Shown piece by piece: positions 1 to 13,200 of a DNA stretch of 64,000 nucleotides. Both the position numbers and the translations under genes were made by a program. Every line of letters starts with the position of its first letter. Position 1 is the first letter of the stretch. The notes beneath the pieces were generated by a model. The model ran no database searches. It was not told where the DNA came from and worked only from the letters and a program-made list of their open reading frames with translations. Location: positions 65,523,557 through 65,587,556 of the forward strand of contig NC_057921.1 in NCBI RefSeq assembly GCF_018873765.1, written 5' to 3'. The stretch comes from Telopea speciosissima. Lineage: Eukaryota > Streptophyta > Magnoliopsida > Proteales > Proteaceae.

Positions 1-906
1 ATGAGTGGTCACTTTTAGAGTTTTAGTTGAGGCAAAATTTTATCTTAGGTGATTATATAAATTTTGGAGAAAAGAATGTTGCGAGACTGCATAGCCTATG
101 CTAGCACTGGGACAGATATGTCATTTCATTGGAGGAAAGAGAGAGAATTTGGTAGATGCTAGCATATGCTACACAACCGAACAGGAAACTCAATCCCATA
201 AATTTTTTAACAAATGCACCCCATGAAAATAATCTCATAGGGGTTCTTACCTGAAAAAAAAAAATTCTACCGAATTTTTTGTGGAAAAAATAACCCTACC
301 TAATCACGTAGCACTTTCACTTACACACATTTTCACAACTGCCCCCATTGAAAGTATTGCTCTACCTTCATAAAAAAGCGAAAATCCAACCCAGGTTGAT
401 GCTTGCGTGCGTAGGCTCTAGAGGCTCAAGCAGTGTCTCTCGCCCAGTTTTTATTTATTTTTCTCTTTCCTATCTCACCGTTATAGGTAATTTGGATCCT
501 CTACTGCCAGGTGGCTGAGCGGCTTCAAACAAGCAGGGTGTAGACCCCACCCAGGCAGGGTGCTCGAGTAGTGGGTGGGGCGGTCATTTCGCCCCTGCAT
601 TGGTGTGGTGCCATGCCACAACAACTTCGCACGCCGTGGTCGATTCTCCCAAGTCTTGCCCTAAGAATGGTAGACTACAATCTTCAACTATACGTATGGC
701 TTGATTGATCGTTGATGCCCCCACTAGACAGCAGGACCCACACAATTCAAAAACTGAGTGGGTCCAAGGTAACATTTTCTCCTGCGATTTTTCATCTTCC
801 CGCCATTGTTTTTGGTTTCCTCATTTCGAGTTGGTGCTTGGCGCCCTAACGAGAACACAGAAATTGTTAAAATCAAGGGTGAAGGAACAAGAAAGGGGAG
901 AGCACC
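1..906. other. Upstream region of the TRAIP-like gene, no gene seen
   Basis: No coding region is supported here. The stretch is AT-rich and ends at the start codon of the first gene at 907. Around 492-600 it carries the left part of a foldback-type repeat found elsewhere in the window. The promoter should lie here, but no TATA box can be assigned confidently. Short open frames in this interval resemble no known family and are treated as chance. Confidence 0.6.
492..600. repeat. Partial foldback-type repeat (ggatcctcta family)
   Basis: The left edge reads ttggatcctctactgccag, nearly the same as the arms of the foldback elements at 22451 and 41271. It also shares their central 'ggtcattt' motif. 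The opposite arm is not recognisable, so this is probably a truncated or degenerate copy. Confidence 0.4.
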
Positions 907-3900
907 ATGAAGGAATGCAGCGCCTTCAGCAAGACCATTTGTTCCATCTGTTTTGAGGATCTGAAGCCAATCGAAGAAGATCTTCAAGCCATCTCCATCT
1001 GCGGTCATGTCTTTCACGAGCTCTGGTTAGTATATTCTTTCTTGTTTACTTTATAAGAATTCTTCTTATTCCTCCTGTCTGAAAACCAGATTAATTTGAT
1101 TTTTTTTTTTTTATGATTGAAAAACAAAAAAATAGTGTTCAACAGTGGTTTGAGTATTGCTCTAAAGCAAAGAAGATCACTTGTCCCGTCTGCAAGCAGA
1201 GATGTACACAAGAGAAAGCTTATCGGCTTTATTTCCAGTCAATTGGAGACTCAGTTCCGTCTCAGAAACCATTTGGAGTTGAAGTGGAAGATGATCCTAA
1301 GGAGTTGAGTAGGGAAGTGAAGAGGCTGGAGGGAAAGCTTTCTGGAATTACCTCTTCTTTTGAGCGTCAACAGCAAGATCTGAAAGAACTTAATGAAGAG
1401 GTTTTCGATACATTCATGAGTTTATTGTTGTTTCTTTCCCCTTTTTGATTGTGCAGTTTTAGTATGAAGAGATCTTCTCAATGTTCCTGTATTTTCTTCT
1501 CATTCATATGGGTTCTACTTGCAGCTTTGCATTTGCCAGGAAAAGGCCAAGAAAGAGGAAGCTTTAAAGGATGAAGCTCTGAGACAGAAAGCTTTAATTC
1601 AGCACTTATTTAATTCGAAATCTGAGGTGGTTTCCTTTTTCTTTTTTTTTTAAAAGAAAACTACCTCTCCAAATCGATCAATTCATTCACATACGGTTTT
1701 GCACTCTGGTTTTGTTGACTATGCCTTATAGGAACTTTTGAGAGCATCTTCTGAGTGCTCTAGGCTGCAGGAAAGAAATTTGGCCCTAGCTAAAGAGCTT
1801 GCTGCACTCAAATTGTAAGGGCAGCTGTAAAATCATATCACCATTCTTTTTCATATTTCCTTAAATCCGTCTCTTATTCTACTAACCCCAACTATTAATT
1901 GCCCAATCTAGAGTCTCGGATTTGAATTTGGGGGAAGAAGATGTTGTTAAGCTTGCTTCATTTGGTCATGAGGCTAACAGCAAAGATACAATAGATATTC
2001 TCAAAAAGTCACTTGTACTTCGTAACAAGTAAGCTTTCTAACTTTTCCATGTCTATTCTAGTAGGAAAGGAGCAAATTTGTTCAAGTTCTATTGCATCAA
2101 AGAAAAGGATCATGGGGTCAATTCTGTGTTGAGTGTAAAATTATCTGGACGAAACCCCCAAAACCGGAGTTGCTATAAACTAAGTAATCTTTATCCAGAA
2201 GAAACAAGGAATTTACATGTGCAACTGTTAGATGAACCGAATGATGGTGGGTCATTCGCCAAAACTGGCTAAGGTTGTGACCTGGATCATCCTTGAGTTG
2301 TCTTGGTCCTGCCTATTCTTGTATTATTCTGTTACGATGTAATATGTATTTCTTCGGTTTTATTGCTGGCATTTGATTTAGTATTTCAATGTCCTACAGG
2401 TATAAAAAGGAAAAGATACTGTACAACAGCCAATTTATCACTATCAAACTTCTGATTCCAGTTTACCACTAAACTGTGTATCTAGGGAACTTAATCAATT
2501 TAAAATGTAGAACAGCATAGGAAGTTTTTAGCTTCTTGTATTACCATGGGCATATACAAGCCACAGATACACCATGGAAATGACTAGAGTTATCTTTTGG
2601 ACATGTACATGTTTTTCCGCATCAAATGTATGTTAGAAAGATAATTACTACTGAATGACTACAATCATGTATGTCTTGGATGGAGAAAGAGCTCCAGGAC
2701 ATTTAGTTCTTCAAACTTCAACCCTACTTACTGGTTTGGAAGTAGTAAAAAATCCAAGACAAAAATGTAATTGTGAAGAAAATTAGTGTAATGAGTTAGG
2801 CTATTGGCCTCCAATTTAATGGTTTGGTTGACAAGTTTAATGACCAAATATTTTGTATTAGATTTACTATTGGTCCGGTTCGTAGGAAACATAAAAAGGA
2901 TGGTGCTACTGGACAGCAGTTAGTAGGAATGAAAAGGTAGCCAGTATGGAATTGAATTACATCTCTCAAGGAGCATGAGGTTTTTCTCTGATAAATTAAC
3001 CATGCTTTAACTGAACTTGAAATAAAGGCTTAACTGTTTTATTATGAGGGATGGTTTCCATTAGTTGTAAGTGGGTAAAAATGCTTCTCCTCCATTCATC
3101 TGACATTTTTCTTGTGCTCGTAATGTTATTAAACAACCTAGCTAACCAAGTTATTCCACTCTATTGGAATACCATCTGGACCTATTACCTTTGCCTATTT
3201 TCATTTTCTTTAAAGCTTCCTTTACTTCAGACATCCTAATTTTTCATATATATGTTAGACTTGTGGTTTCTTGATGGTTATTGCAACCTTATAAGACACT
3301 ATTACTTGTATTGCTTTCATATGGTAAGCTGTAGAAATAGTTTTTCCATCCCTCTTTAGTAATCTCATCACTTACTAATACTTTATCATTCACTTTTATT
3401 GCATCTAATATGGTTGAAATCTCTATTCTTCCTTTCCCTCATTTTAGTTTATTTATAGATATTGTATGCTGTATATTATTATTATTATTAACAACAAAAG
3501 CTATGGGATACCTTTTGAACTTTCTAATTCTGAAATGCATGTTTTACATTAGGAGTTACAAAGAATTGTTAGCCCACTGCAACCTTCTTGGAAGAGGAGA
3601 ATCTCGTCATCTTAAGAAGCTTGAGAAATCTGAAGCAAAGATAAAGAGATTGAAGGTATGTCAATTATGAGTCCCTTCAATCCATCTTTTCTGATGTCTG
3701 ATCTCAGCTTTGACCTTGAACCTGAGGATTTCTCCTTTTTTTTTTTTTGGCAATTACCAGTCAAGGGTGCAAGAACTGGAGACAGCTCTTGAACAAAAAG
3801 ATAATGAAGTTTTAAGGTCTTTGAAAGCTTCCAATATAACTTCTGGCAAAGGTTTTGATGTGAGTGATAGAAAAGGGAATTGCAGTTCTTCATTTAGCAG

Positions 3901-5402
3901 TAAATTTTCATCAGAGATCCAGATGGACCAGCCTGTTGAACTGGTGGAGAACTCGAATCGGACTGGAAGCTTGACAAATGATCCATGTCATTCTCGGAAA
4001 ACAGTGAACTCTAAAATCCAAAAGGATTTGGTTGCAAATACCTTCAACAAGGAAGCCAATGCAATTGATCTTGATCAAGGAAGACATTCTTTCATTATTG
4101 AGGAGGATGTTTTGGAACTTAATACTGCACTGCCTAAAAAACCATCTCCTGATTTGAAACCTCAAATGCCATCTCGTTTTAGTGGCAGCGCAAAGTCCAG
4201 TTTGTCAAGTCCAAGTTCAGCTTGTGACACCAATAGAGCTTGGGGGCATGGACAAAGCAGTTGGGTAGGGCTCTCTGCTTCATGCAATGACACTAAGAAT
4301 GACACTGACAATGCTTATGCCAGTGTTATGAAGGATGATGTAGTGTTGCTTTCTGATGATATTAAAGAACTTCCTTTGCTTAACATAAAAAAAGAGACTC
4401 CATGTTCCGCTTCCATTTCAAATCCAGGTGAGTATAATTGAATAGTTAGTGAATGAGGGGCATGAATTGGAATCTGCAATCACTGCATTTCCAACATTTT
4501 TCAAGTGTTATATTGCTACTTGCATGATATGATAGATGGCAATGAGCATCAATAAAGCACTGTTTGGATCTTCTCAAGTGCAAATTGTCATTAGTTGTCC
4601 ACTATTATAATAGATCAGACATAAAATGAGTAGCATCATGGCAATTTCCTTCCTTTTTTCTGCCAATCCTACTCCATTGATTGAAGGAGTTTAAACCGTC
4701 TCTTGAATCTCAAGCTAACTCTAATGGAGCAAAGGAATTATGCATCCTAGTTTTAGTCTTAGATTTTGATTAACCTAAACTGGTGTAGGTTTCCACTGAC
4801 TTTACAAAAAGGGAAAAAGTGAAATAGCAGGGCAGGTGGGTCCCGATATTGTGCATATTAATTGGCAATTGCACAAACTAAAATTTTTATCTTTTGCTCA
4901 GAGAACAATTACACATCGAAATTTATCTATTTTAGCTTGTAGAGTATTTATCTCATCTCATCCTGACTCTCACTAATCTTGCAGGGGGTCAATGCTTTGC
5001 TGGTGGACTTCTTGGGCCTGATGGTACAAACAGATTTCTGGGGAAATGGTGCAAGCGGGTCCAGAGTAAGGAACCAGCATCATCACCGGTTATGCAAGGA
5101 TCAGACAATAGTGTTGGGAACTTAATTGCTGTTGGAGCTGATGGAAGAGGTGGTAGAGTTAAAGTACTAAGATCTCAAAGGGAGTCATCCTTGGTGGGTC
5201 TTTCCTTCATTTCTTATTCAAAGTTACTGAGTCCTTGACAGTTCAATCCTTTAACAAAAAGGAATTTGATTGTTATTATGTGCAGGATAGCAAAGAAAGT
5301 AAATTATGGGCAAAGAAGCCAAAATGTGGAGCTAAGTTAAGTGGTCAGCAGTCTCAAGGGTATTTGCAGATAGAGCACTTCTTTGCAAAGTCAGGTCAAT
5401 AG
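907..5402 (+). CDS. TRAIP-type RING E3 ubiquitin ligase (9 exons, 593 aa)
   Basis: Exons: 907-1025, 1136-1400, 1525-1626, 1732-1814, 1912-2028, 3553-3655, 3761-4427, 4985-5193, 5286-5402. All introns are GT-AG and the frame is kept throughout. The N-terminus is a RING-H2 finger with metal ligands C12, C15, C32, H34, H37, C40, C56 and C59, closely following TRAF-interacting protein (TRAIP/NOPO). Residues of about 95-260 are rich in K, E, L and Q in coiled-coil style, followed by a long Ser-rich region encoded mostly by the 667-nt exon 7. The last residues contain YLQIEHFF at 581-588, which resembles a PCNA-binding PIP box without the usual first Gln. TRAIP ligases in animals ubiquitinate the CMG helicase and act at stalled replisomes, so a nuclear replication-stress role is inferred. 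ATG 907 is chosen because it directly precedes the RING domain. The gene converges on the G-patch gene downstream. Confidence 0.9.
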
Positions 5403-8400
5403 TATATTGGATGTAGATGGGTGAGTAAATGGGTCTTTCAGCAATTTTTCTCTAGTTATTAAAAAAGAAATTTATAAATTATTTTGATGCCAAAAGGCTT
5501 GTCAGTTGTAATTGCCCTAATTGTGAAAAATGGAAAAAAAGAAAAAGAAAAAGCAAAAGTTTCTATCATTTTCCTCCCGTTTTTATTGTTCATGTTCAAT
5601 ACTAAGAGGTTCCGAGTGCACAAATCACAGCCAGCCAAGGGATATTCGGACATTTCCACTAGGTCATTCGAAAGGAGAGGAAAAAAAAGGCAAATGCCAC
5701 CATAACAAAAACTTAACTGCATCACTTTTGCTTTTGTACAACAACAAATTCCAGTTATAGAAGTATTACTTGTGTATCTTGACTTCAAAACTGACTAATT
5801 CTTTAATGGTTGATAGCTGATTACAATCCATGTCTAACATTCAGTAACAAGTTACTTCTTTATTGAATGAGCTCCACTTCTCCTGATCTTCCAATCAGAG
5901 CACTGGTTGACTGGTGAGATTAAAGAGGAAGTCTGATAATGTCATTGCAGTGTAGTTTCTTGACTTCCATATTTCAACTTTCTGAAGGAACCCAGCAGGA
6001 CTAGCTATACCATGCATATTCAACTTTGGCGACACTGGCCACTAGAATGGATTTGGAGGCATACAGATTGGGTACTTTCTTGTTTCTTCCATCATAGTTA
6101 TGGTTACACCAAATGGAGTTAAGAAATGAAATATATGAATATATCCAGTTTCCTTTTTCCTGTCAGCTTGAAATGTTAAGTGGCTGGGATTGTGAGGAGA
6201 TTCTACAGCTTATCCCTGAACAATCATCAGTTCCACTGAAGCCCCTTGACCTGCAAATAGTTAAAAATTTGATCTCTTCTGAGATACTGCAGGTTAACAC
6301 CTAACAACTTCCAACAAAAGTAATACTTCGCAAATTCATTCTCTATCATGTTGTGGAAACCATAGAGCATCGAATAAGTAGTGGAGGTTTTGGCTGTCTT
6401 TGAAAATAATCTTTATCTTTGATCTGTTGGAGAATTACAGAGAACTGCTGTCAATGGTTAGATTGATCAAAGGGAACTTGAAGCTCTATAGTTGAGGTGA
6501 TTACCTTTCCTTTTTCTCTGTCCTTGGTTCCATGTGCTGATTTTACTTTTCCTATATCTGGGATGTGGTTAGAGATTGCTCATTGATGCATAGACTCAAC
6601 TTCAAACAACTTGGAACCAAACAATATAGTGTTTTCATTATGATTATTGTTCAAACACATTTATTTTCTAGTAGTCATTTTGTTGTCAGCAATCAAATTG
6701 CAAAGGGATAATGGCTAAGAAATATCCTGAGATGATGAGGATATAATGGTATAAAGGAAAAATGAGAAGATTATACTTCAACCAGCAAATAAGTACAGAT
6801 TAAAATCATGTATCTATGTTACATGTGACCGTAGGGTGAGAAATACAAATTTTTATAAGATTTATATTGACCTCTCTATTCTCTCCCAACTTAACCCCCA
6901 GGTAATGGAGGAATTATATCAACAAGCCTAGATCCTTACAAGCTGTCCTAGTTGCCACCTTAATAAATTTTGCCTATCTACAGCATTTCGTTTCATCATG
7001 AAAGTTGGAGAAATCTGAGGGATATTAGCATGCAATTTCATCAGGTTGTTGAGGATCATAACATATATGAATGATAAGGAGAAAAAGAAAGATTGGGTCA
7101 AAAGGAAATGCCATTTTGAAGTTTTATCAACAATTGGCTTTTGTAGGCGGGACCTGGTATTTTCTGAATCCCCAAGTGGTTAGAATTTCATCTGGGTTCA
7201 AATCCTACTGAGAGGTCCAGTAGAGATCAGAAATTCTTGAAGATGTTTCTTTTGCCTCTTCTAAATGATCGAAAAAATAAACCATGATTGATATTATATA
7301 TTTACAACATATTGTTTATTATACGATAGAAAACGATTTTACTAGGAAAATAATGAAATTCCTTGATTGATTCTTATTCTTTCCAAAGGAAAGATCTTTT
7401 GTATTTTACTGATGGAGCCGACTGACCTAATGGATAAATCAGGAACAGGAATACAGACAAAAACAGCAATCAGAGCAGAAAATGCGATTGCATTATGAGG
7501 TCTCAATTGAATAGATTGAGCAAGTTCGAATTAACATAACTGAACACCTAGTTTTCTCAAGGCATCTCGTGTGGAATGCACTTTCTTTTTGCCATATGGG
7601 AGCACAAGCCCCTGTTGAGTCTTGGTTTGATTGTTGGGGTGCCACAAAAAAATAATTGTAACAAATCCTTCACTTGACATGATTTCATCGTTGAAGATGA
7701 CTAGCCCACCTACAAACTCAGAAGGGCTCTTGTGGCGCACAGTTCTGGCTTCTGGTGAGCTGAGATGATATAACAGTATATTTGAGCTCTATTTTACGGG
7801 GTTGGTGCTCTAAGGGAAAGCTTTCCACTCCGATTGTAACTATCGAGGCTCCAGCTATATATATTTACCACAGATTAACAAGGGACAACCCTATCCCTTC
7901 CCTCTCCACACACCTCACCCCCTTCTTTTCTACCGGGCAGCACTAAATTACATTCTAAAGCAGCAAGCGAAGGCTAGGGCATTGTCTGAGCAGCTCGACT
8001 GGAATCCCATGACATTGTGCTCTTTTTATGCAATGCACAGGTATGAACTTTAACTGCAAAACGTCAAGTTTAACTCTTTACCAACCCCTTGAAGAATCGA
8101 TGAGTAACCCCATCTTTCCAAGAAGGGCAAGAGGAAAATAGAAGACAAGGCCAAAGCTTGTGATAGATTATGCTTTTAATCAAAGTGAATCATTCATCAG
8201 TTCCTTCCCACAAACAATGGGTTAACTCGAAACCTCATTTGACTTAAAAGAGTGTAGTTCAGTTACACCGAGATACATAAAATCATCCTTTCACCCACCC
8301 CCAGAATAACAACGGCTGTTTGTTTGTGGTTCAATCGAAGGACCTGTTATGTACATCACCTTCTATCCATATTATTAGAATCAAAACAATCTCACATCTC

Positions 8401-10221
8401 CATGTGTTATTACAAAGATTTATTAATTTGGAAAGTCTAGATGGTGTACTTAACAATTCAACAGGAACCATTGTGAACTCAAGAAAGTCCATAAATAGTG
8501 GGTCATAAACTTGAGATAGATCACCAAATTTGATAGGTCAGCCTGCCAAATCATTAATCTCAGTGTTTGAAAACTATGGCATAATGTAAAACAATTCCCA
8601 TAATGTCAATAACTAATAACAGACTACAGAACTCCCATCACCAATCACGGTCACTCATTCTAGCCCACTGAATCATGTTTTATGTAAAAATAAATAAAAA
8701 AACTTAACCATATCAACATGAATAATTGATCTTTTCATGGGTATAGATCATCAAAAGTCACAACGCAAAATAAAGCTTAAGCATTTTTCATAAGCTCAAT
8801 CAAATATATAACGGGATAATTAATGACTGCATTTTGCTCGATGTACGCATCAATGTACAAATAGTTACACTTCTCAAAGCCCCTAACAAAATTTTCCATC
8901 GTAGTCCCGAACAAGATTTTCAGTCTTTCTTTGATGAGAGACTCACTCTCTTCCCCAGGACATGGAACTTATCACTACCTTCTAGCTGCATCCACAGGCC
9001 ATAGAAAATTCAAGGGAAATGTGTCAGAGTCATGGAACCAAAAATCCCTATATTAAGACATCTAGACTTCAAATATCCATATGACTACGAATAAGAAAAA
9101 TATCATGATCCTCTCATTTGGTCCTTTCTTAAGAGTGGAAAAAGATTACATTTCCTCAAGTGAAAACAATATGGAAGATTTGGAAGACCCCAGGTCATAT
9201 TCTGATAGGAATATGAAGGGTGATCGTATGACACCACTTTCAGTCTTTATTGCAACTTCTGAACCAATTTCTAAACACAAAGCAGATGAGTCCAAAGCAA
9301 AACATGTAGCATCAATAGCACTGCCATTCAATTATTAGTATTCCCAATTTGAAGGATAATACTCGAAATAAAATTTAAAAAAAAATTCCACCATACGGAA
9401 AAAGAAGACTCTGGTAGTCAAAATTTCAGAGCGCATGTTTCAAGTCACATTAGAGATGCAGAAGTGTACAAGTAGTGGGGTATTTCTGGTATTTACAATC
9501 GTAGGAGTGTCTATATAATTGTAATTGTTTTATACATATAGTGAGGTAGTGTGGGATATTCTCCTCCCTAATGATCTCTCAAATAGTGTGGGGGGGGGGG
9601 GGGGGTTGTCTATATAATTGTAATTGTTTTATATATATAGTGAGGCCATGTGGGATATTCTCCTCCCTAATGATCTCTCTTCTTACAAACTCATTCTTTT
9701 CCTTCCCTTTTTCTATTCTCTTCTCTGTTCAGATCTGACTTCCTGTTTAGTGAACAAAAAACAAGACAATGAAATTCCTATAACTGCATAGGAATATCAT
9801 GTCACAATGACCAGAGCTATTTAAAATTAAGGAGGCTTGTGGTTATTATCATCTAATTAAAATATTAAATAACTTTGTCTAGATGACATCCTACTCAACT
9901 CGGCAAATGGTCGGTTGCACTCTCAGCCAAACGAGCATATGCATAGTTAGGTTAGAGAAACTCAGACAAGTATTTCTTGCTATAATCAAAATATAATAAC
10001 AGATAGAAATTAAAAAAATATGACAAATATTATGCAATTTTAGAGTGTCCCAGAATGCCACAGGAGATCTGAGCCCACCATTAGAACACCGACTTTGCTG
10101 TACAAGAGGTTAACCATGCTTTCTTTTAAGTCCTGACCATCAAGCAATTAAAGCTTATCGACTTCACTTTTGTACTGGTTAATATTACTCAAATATTTGC
10201 TGTCATAGTTCTCAGATCATT
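5403..10221. other. Intergenic region between two convergent genes
   Basis: The 3' flanks of the TRAIP-like gene (+) and the G-patch gene (-) face each other here. Apart from the tandem repeat at 9509-9679, nothing could be assigned. A minus-strand open frame at 7531-7740 (69 codons) matches no family I recognise and has no supporting exon structure. Some of this stretch may be 3' UTR or decayed transposon. Confidence 0.5.
9509..9679. repeat. Two-copy tandem repeat separated by a G16 tract
   Basis: The units 9509-9580 and 9607-9679 are nearly identical (both start tgtctatataattgtaattg and end with ctccctaatgatctctc). They are offset by 98 bp. Between them lies a run of 16 G at 9590-9605. The sequence has TATA-like words and may be part of an LTR, but no terminal TG/CA or target duplication could be fixed. 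Confidence 0.7.
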
Positions 10222-13200
10222 TTAAACTGAAAAAACTAAATTCGTTATCAAATCCTCTACCTTCTTCTTCAAGTATGAAACAGCATCCCGCCTTGAAGAG
10301 AAATTGGAAAAAACAGCAGATGAATGTTCATCAATAAGTAATTTAAGTTGTTTGAGCTTCATTGATCCATTTGGAACCTACAATCAGAAGTCAATCAATG
10401 GTCAAAACTTAAAGCAGTATTAAACTGAAAAAGTAGATCGTAGTTTTTGAAGAAGCACCTGACATAAAATTTGTTTGCACAGCTTTTTCAACTTCACTTT
10501 CTGCTCATCCTCATTCATATCTGTATCTAGCATGTCCGTGTGTTTTCGTTTTATGGAACACATTATATTAGCAGGACTCTCTCCCTCGTTGTCACTAAAA
10601 GATGTCTTCTTTCCCTTCCAGTGGCAGCCCGCAATTTTTTTGGGACGATCTTTGATGCCCAGTCCTTGCTTTCCACTTGTGGATTTGTCCTGCGGAGTGA
10701 GAAGAATGGAATGGATCAAAAGGTGAATAATCACAAACCAATCATCATGCAAATAGGCAAGCATAGCAGTAGCAAAATAGTAATATACCAGACTAAAAAA
10801 TAGGCCAAACCCTGAGCCAACTCAGGCACAAAATTTCCCTTAAACAATCTAAAATAGAAGAAAACAGAAAAATAAATTATAAGATCAACTCTATGTTGGT
10901 GCCACTTTGCACCATATCCACTATCATCTGGAAATTGTCTTCTAGAAGTAGTCTCTTCTGGAAAAATCATCTAGAAGTAACTCACATGCCTAAATAGTGA
11001 GTAAGCTTATCCAAGCCCACAACAAATGTAAATCGCCATCAATTCCTTCATAGTCAACTTGCACAAAATGGAGCAAATCAGCCAACAAAAAAGTAGTGTT
11101 AAGTGAAGGCAACTACTGATCCTTTTTTATTGTATTGAAGGTAAACAAGAAGTACAAATTACCGTTAGTGAATAACTATACAAGCCTGAACTCCCCCCCC
11201 CCCCCAAATTCTTTTTCCCCCACCCACCCTAAAAAAACCCACAAACAACAATGCCCAAGTCTCAAGCCAGCACACGATTTTGACCCGTCCTCGAGAAGAT
11301 GCTTAGAATTTGCCTGCTCCCCTCAAAGTCATCACGAGTGTTCACAAGATAACCATTTCCCCTACCCTAAACTTCACAGGAGCCATTAAAGAACAGATTC
11401 ACACAGTATATACACAGGGAAGATAGTATGCATTAGAGCTGTCAATGGGTAAGTAGGATCACTCCTGGTCTGATTCAGCCCAACAAGGATTGGAATATCC
11501 GATTTGAAACGGATCTGATCCAATTATTTAATATCTTATAACTTGTCTATATTTTCTAAAAATAATAAACGGCTTTCATTGTGTGCAGTCCCACCCTAAT
11601 GGAATCTGTCTTTCAGTAAACCTGGTAGACTTGTCAGAAGCAATAACCAAATCCTGTCCAATACGCGGAGGAGAAGACATACAGGATAATTATATAGTAG
11701 AAGAAAACAAAAGGGGAAATTATTAGAATGTGTCCCTAAATTAGCTTAGGCCCTTTCCCCCAAATATATATAATCCTAATCATATCAGATAGAATCAGGG
11801 TATATCTGGATGTAATCTCCTTACTTGTCGAATCGCTCAACAGATCATCAGACCATGATCAATTATCAGATCAGATCAGATCCTTAATGATAAGCCCTCA
11901 TCGGATCAGGCTTTGAAACAGAGACCTACTTGACATTTACAAGGACTCAATATACACATGTATAAAGCTCACAACACATGTAATGACATGGATGTGACTT
12001 GGTGGCATGAAGAATGTGACACATCCCTCTAGGTTTAATCTGGTCAATCAGCCAGACATGAACAAGCAACACATGGTTGCATCTTGGCCCTAGTTTATAA
12101 GAAGGAAATTTATCTTCAAAATTGAACCAAATCCATTCTATTCAAATCAACTTGTTTTTATTCATAACAGTTTTTTCTTTTTTTCGAAAGAACGAAATAG
12201 TAATTGGGGGACATCCAATTCAAACAGATTTCAGAAGAATCCAGGGCATGGCTGGAAGGCCATTTCAAGAGTAGTACTGGGGTGTCATGGGAAGATGAGG
12301 GGGGACAAGGAGCCAGGTCTAGCCAGTTTCAACATCGAGTTGTATAAGAGATGTTGGGAGTTCATTGATGCAGTATCAAAGACCAAGAGGAGGACCTGAT
12401 TTGGACCTAAAATGAGGTTTCCTTGAGTTCTTAGGAATCTATTTCAGTCCAGGTCACGGGGTTAGTAATTAGGAGTTATTTTGATTTTTGATTATTAGTC
12501 TATCTCATCAATTCATAATAATGACTGGAAAAGTATCAGTCCTTTTCCAGTTTGATTTTGAAAGTTTTGTTAGAGTCCTAGCTGAACTAGGAGTTCTACT
12601 AGGAGTTTTGTTTTCTGTTTTCTTTCTATCAGGAAGTGGTCCACGCCAGTCCAACTCAGTCATGGATTTAGTCCAATCCAATACTATAAATAGATGTACA
12701 GGCACAAGCCTACTCCACGAATTAATGGATTAATCATACTCAGTTACTTCTAAGCACCAAGGATTCAGTACTTGCTCTGATTGAACTATCAGGTTCAACT
12801 TGGTGGATTTCAAGAGGTATCAGGTGGATTCCTGGCCTGTTAATCTTATGGGAAAAGGAGCCTGTCCGGGAGCGTGGCTCATGTGCCCAGACACAGGCTC
12901 CGGTAAAATGACCGCCTCGCCCTAATGAAAGGCGGAAATCCCCCCTTGTTGATGCTTCTGTGTGCACTCCCACTGGCCCCCATGCTTGCGCATAGGCCAC
13001 GCTCTTGGACAGAAAACTCTCCCCTTAATCTATGTACTTCTATCTTCTTATTCTCTCTAATAACAGGTTAGATTATTCTAGCACCAGGACTAGTCTGTGC
13101 AGGCCATTCCAGAACAGTAGAACTCTGTTTAATGAGATTTCCAGCAGAAATATTCTACTCATTCAAATTAGCACTCAAACAAGAAATTAGGCCGTTCTGA

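Noticed and set aside
7531-7740. Minus-strand 69-codon frame
   Set aside because: No recognisable family, no adjoining exons, and length within the chance range for 64 kb.
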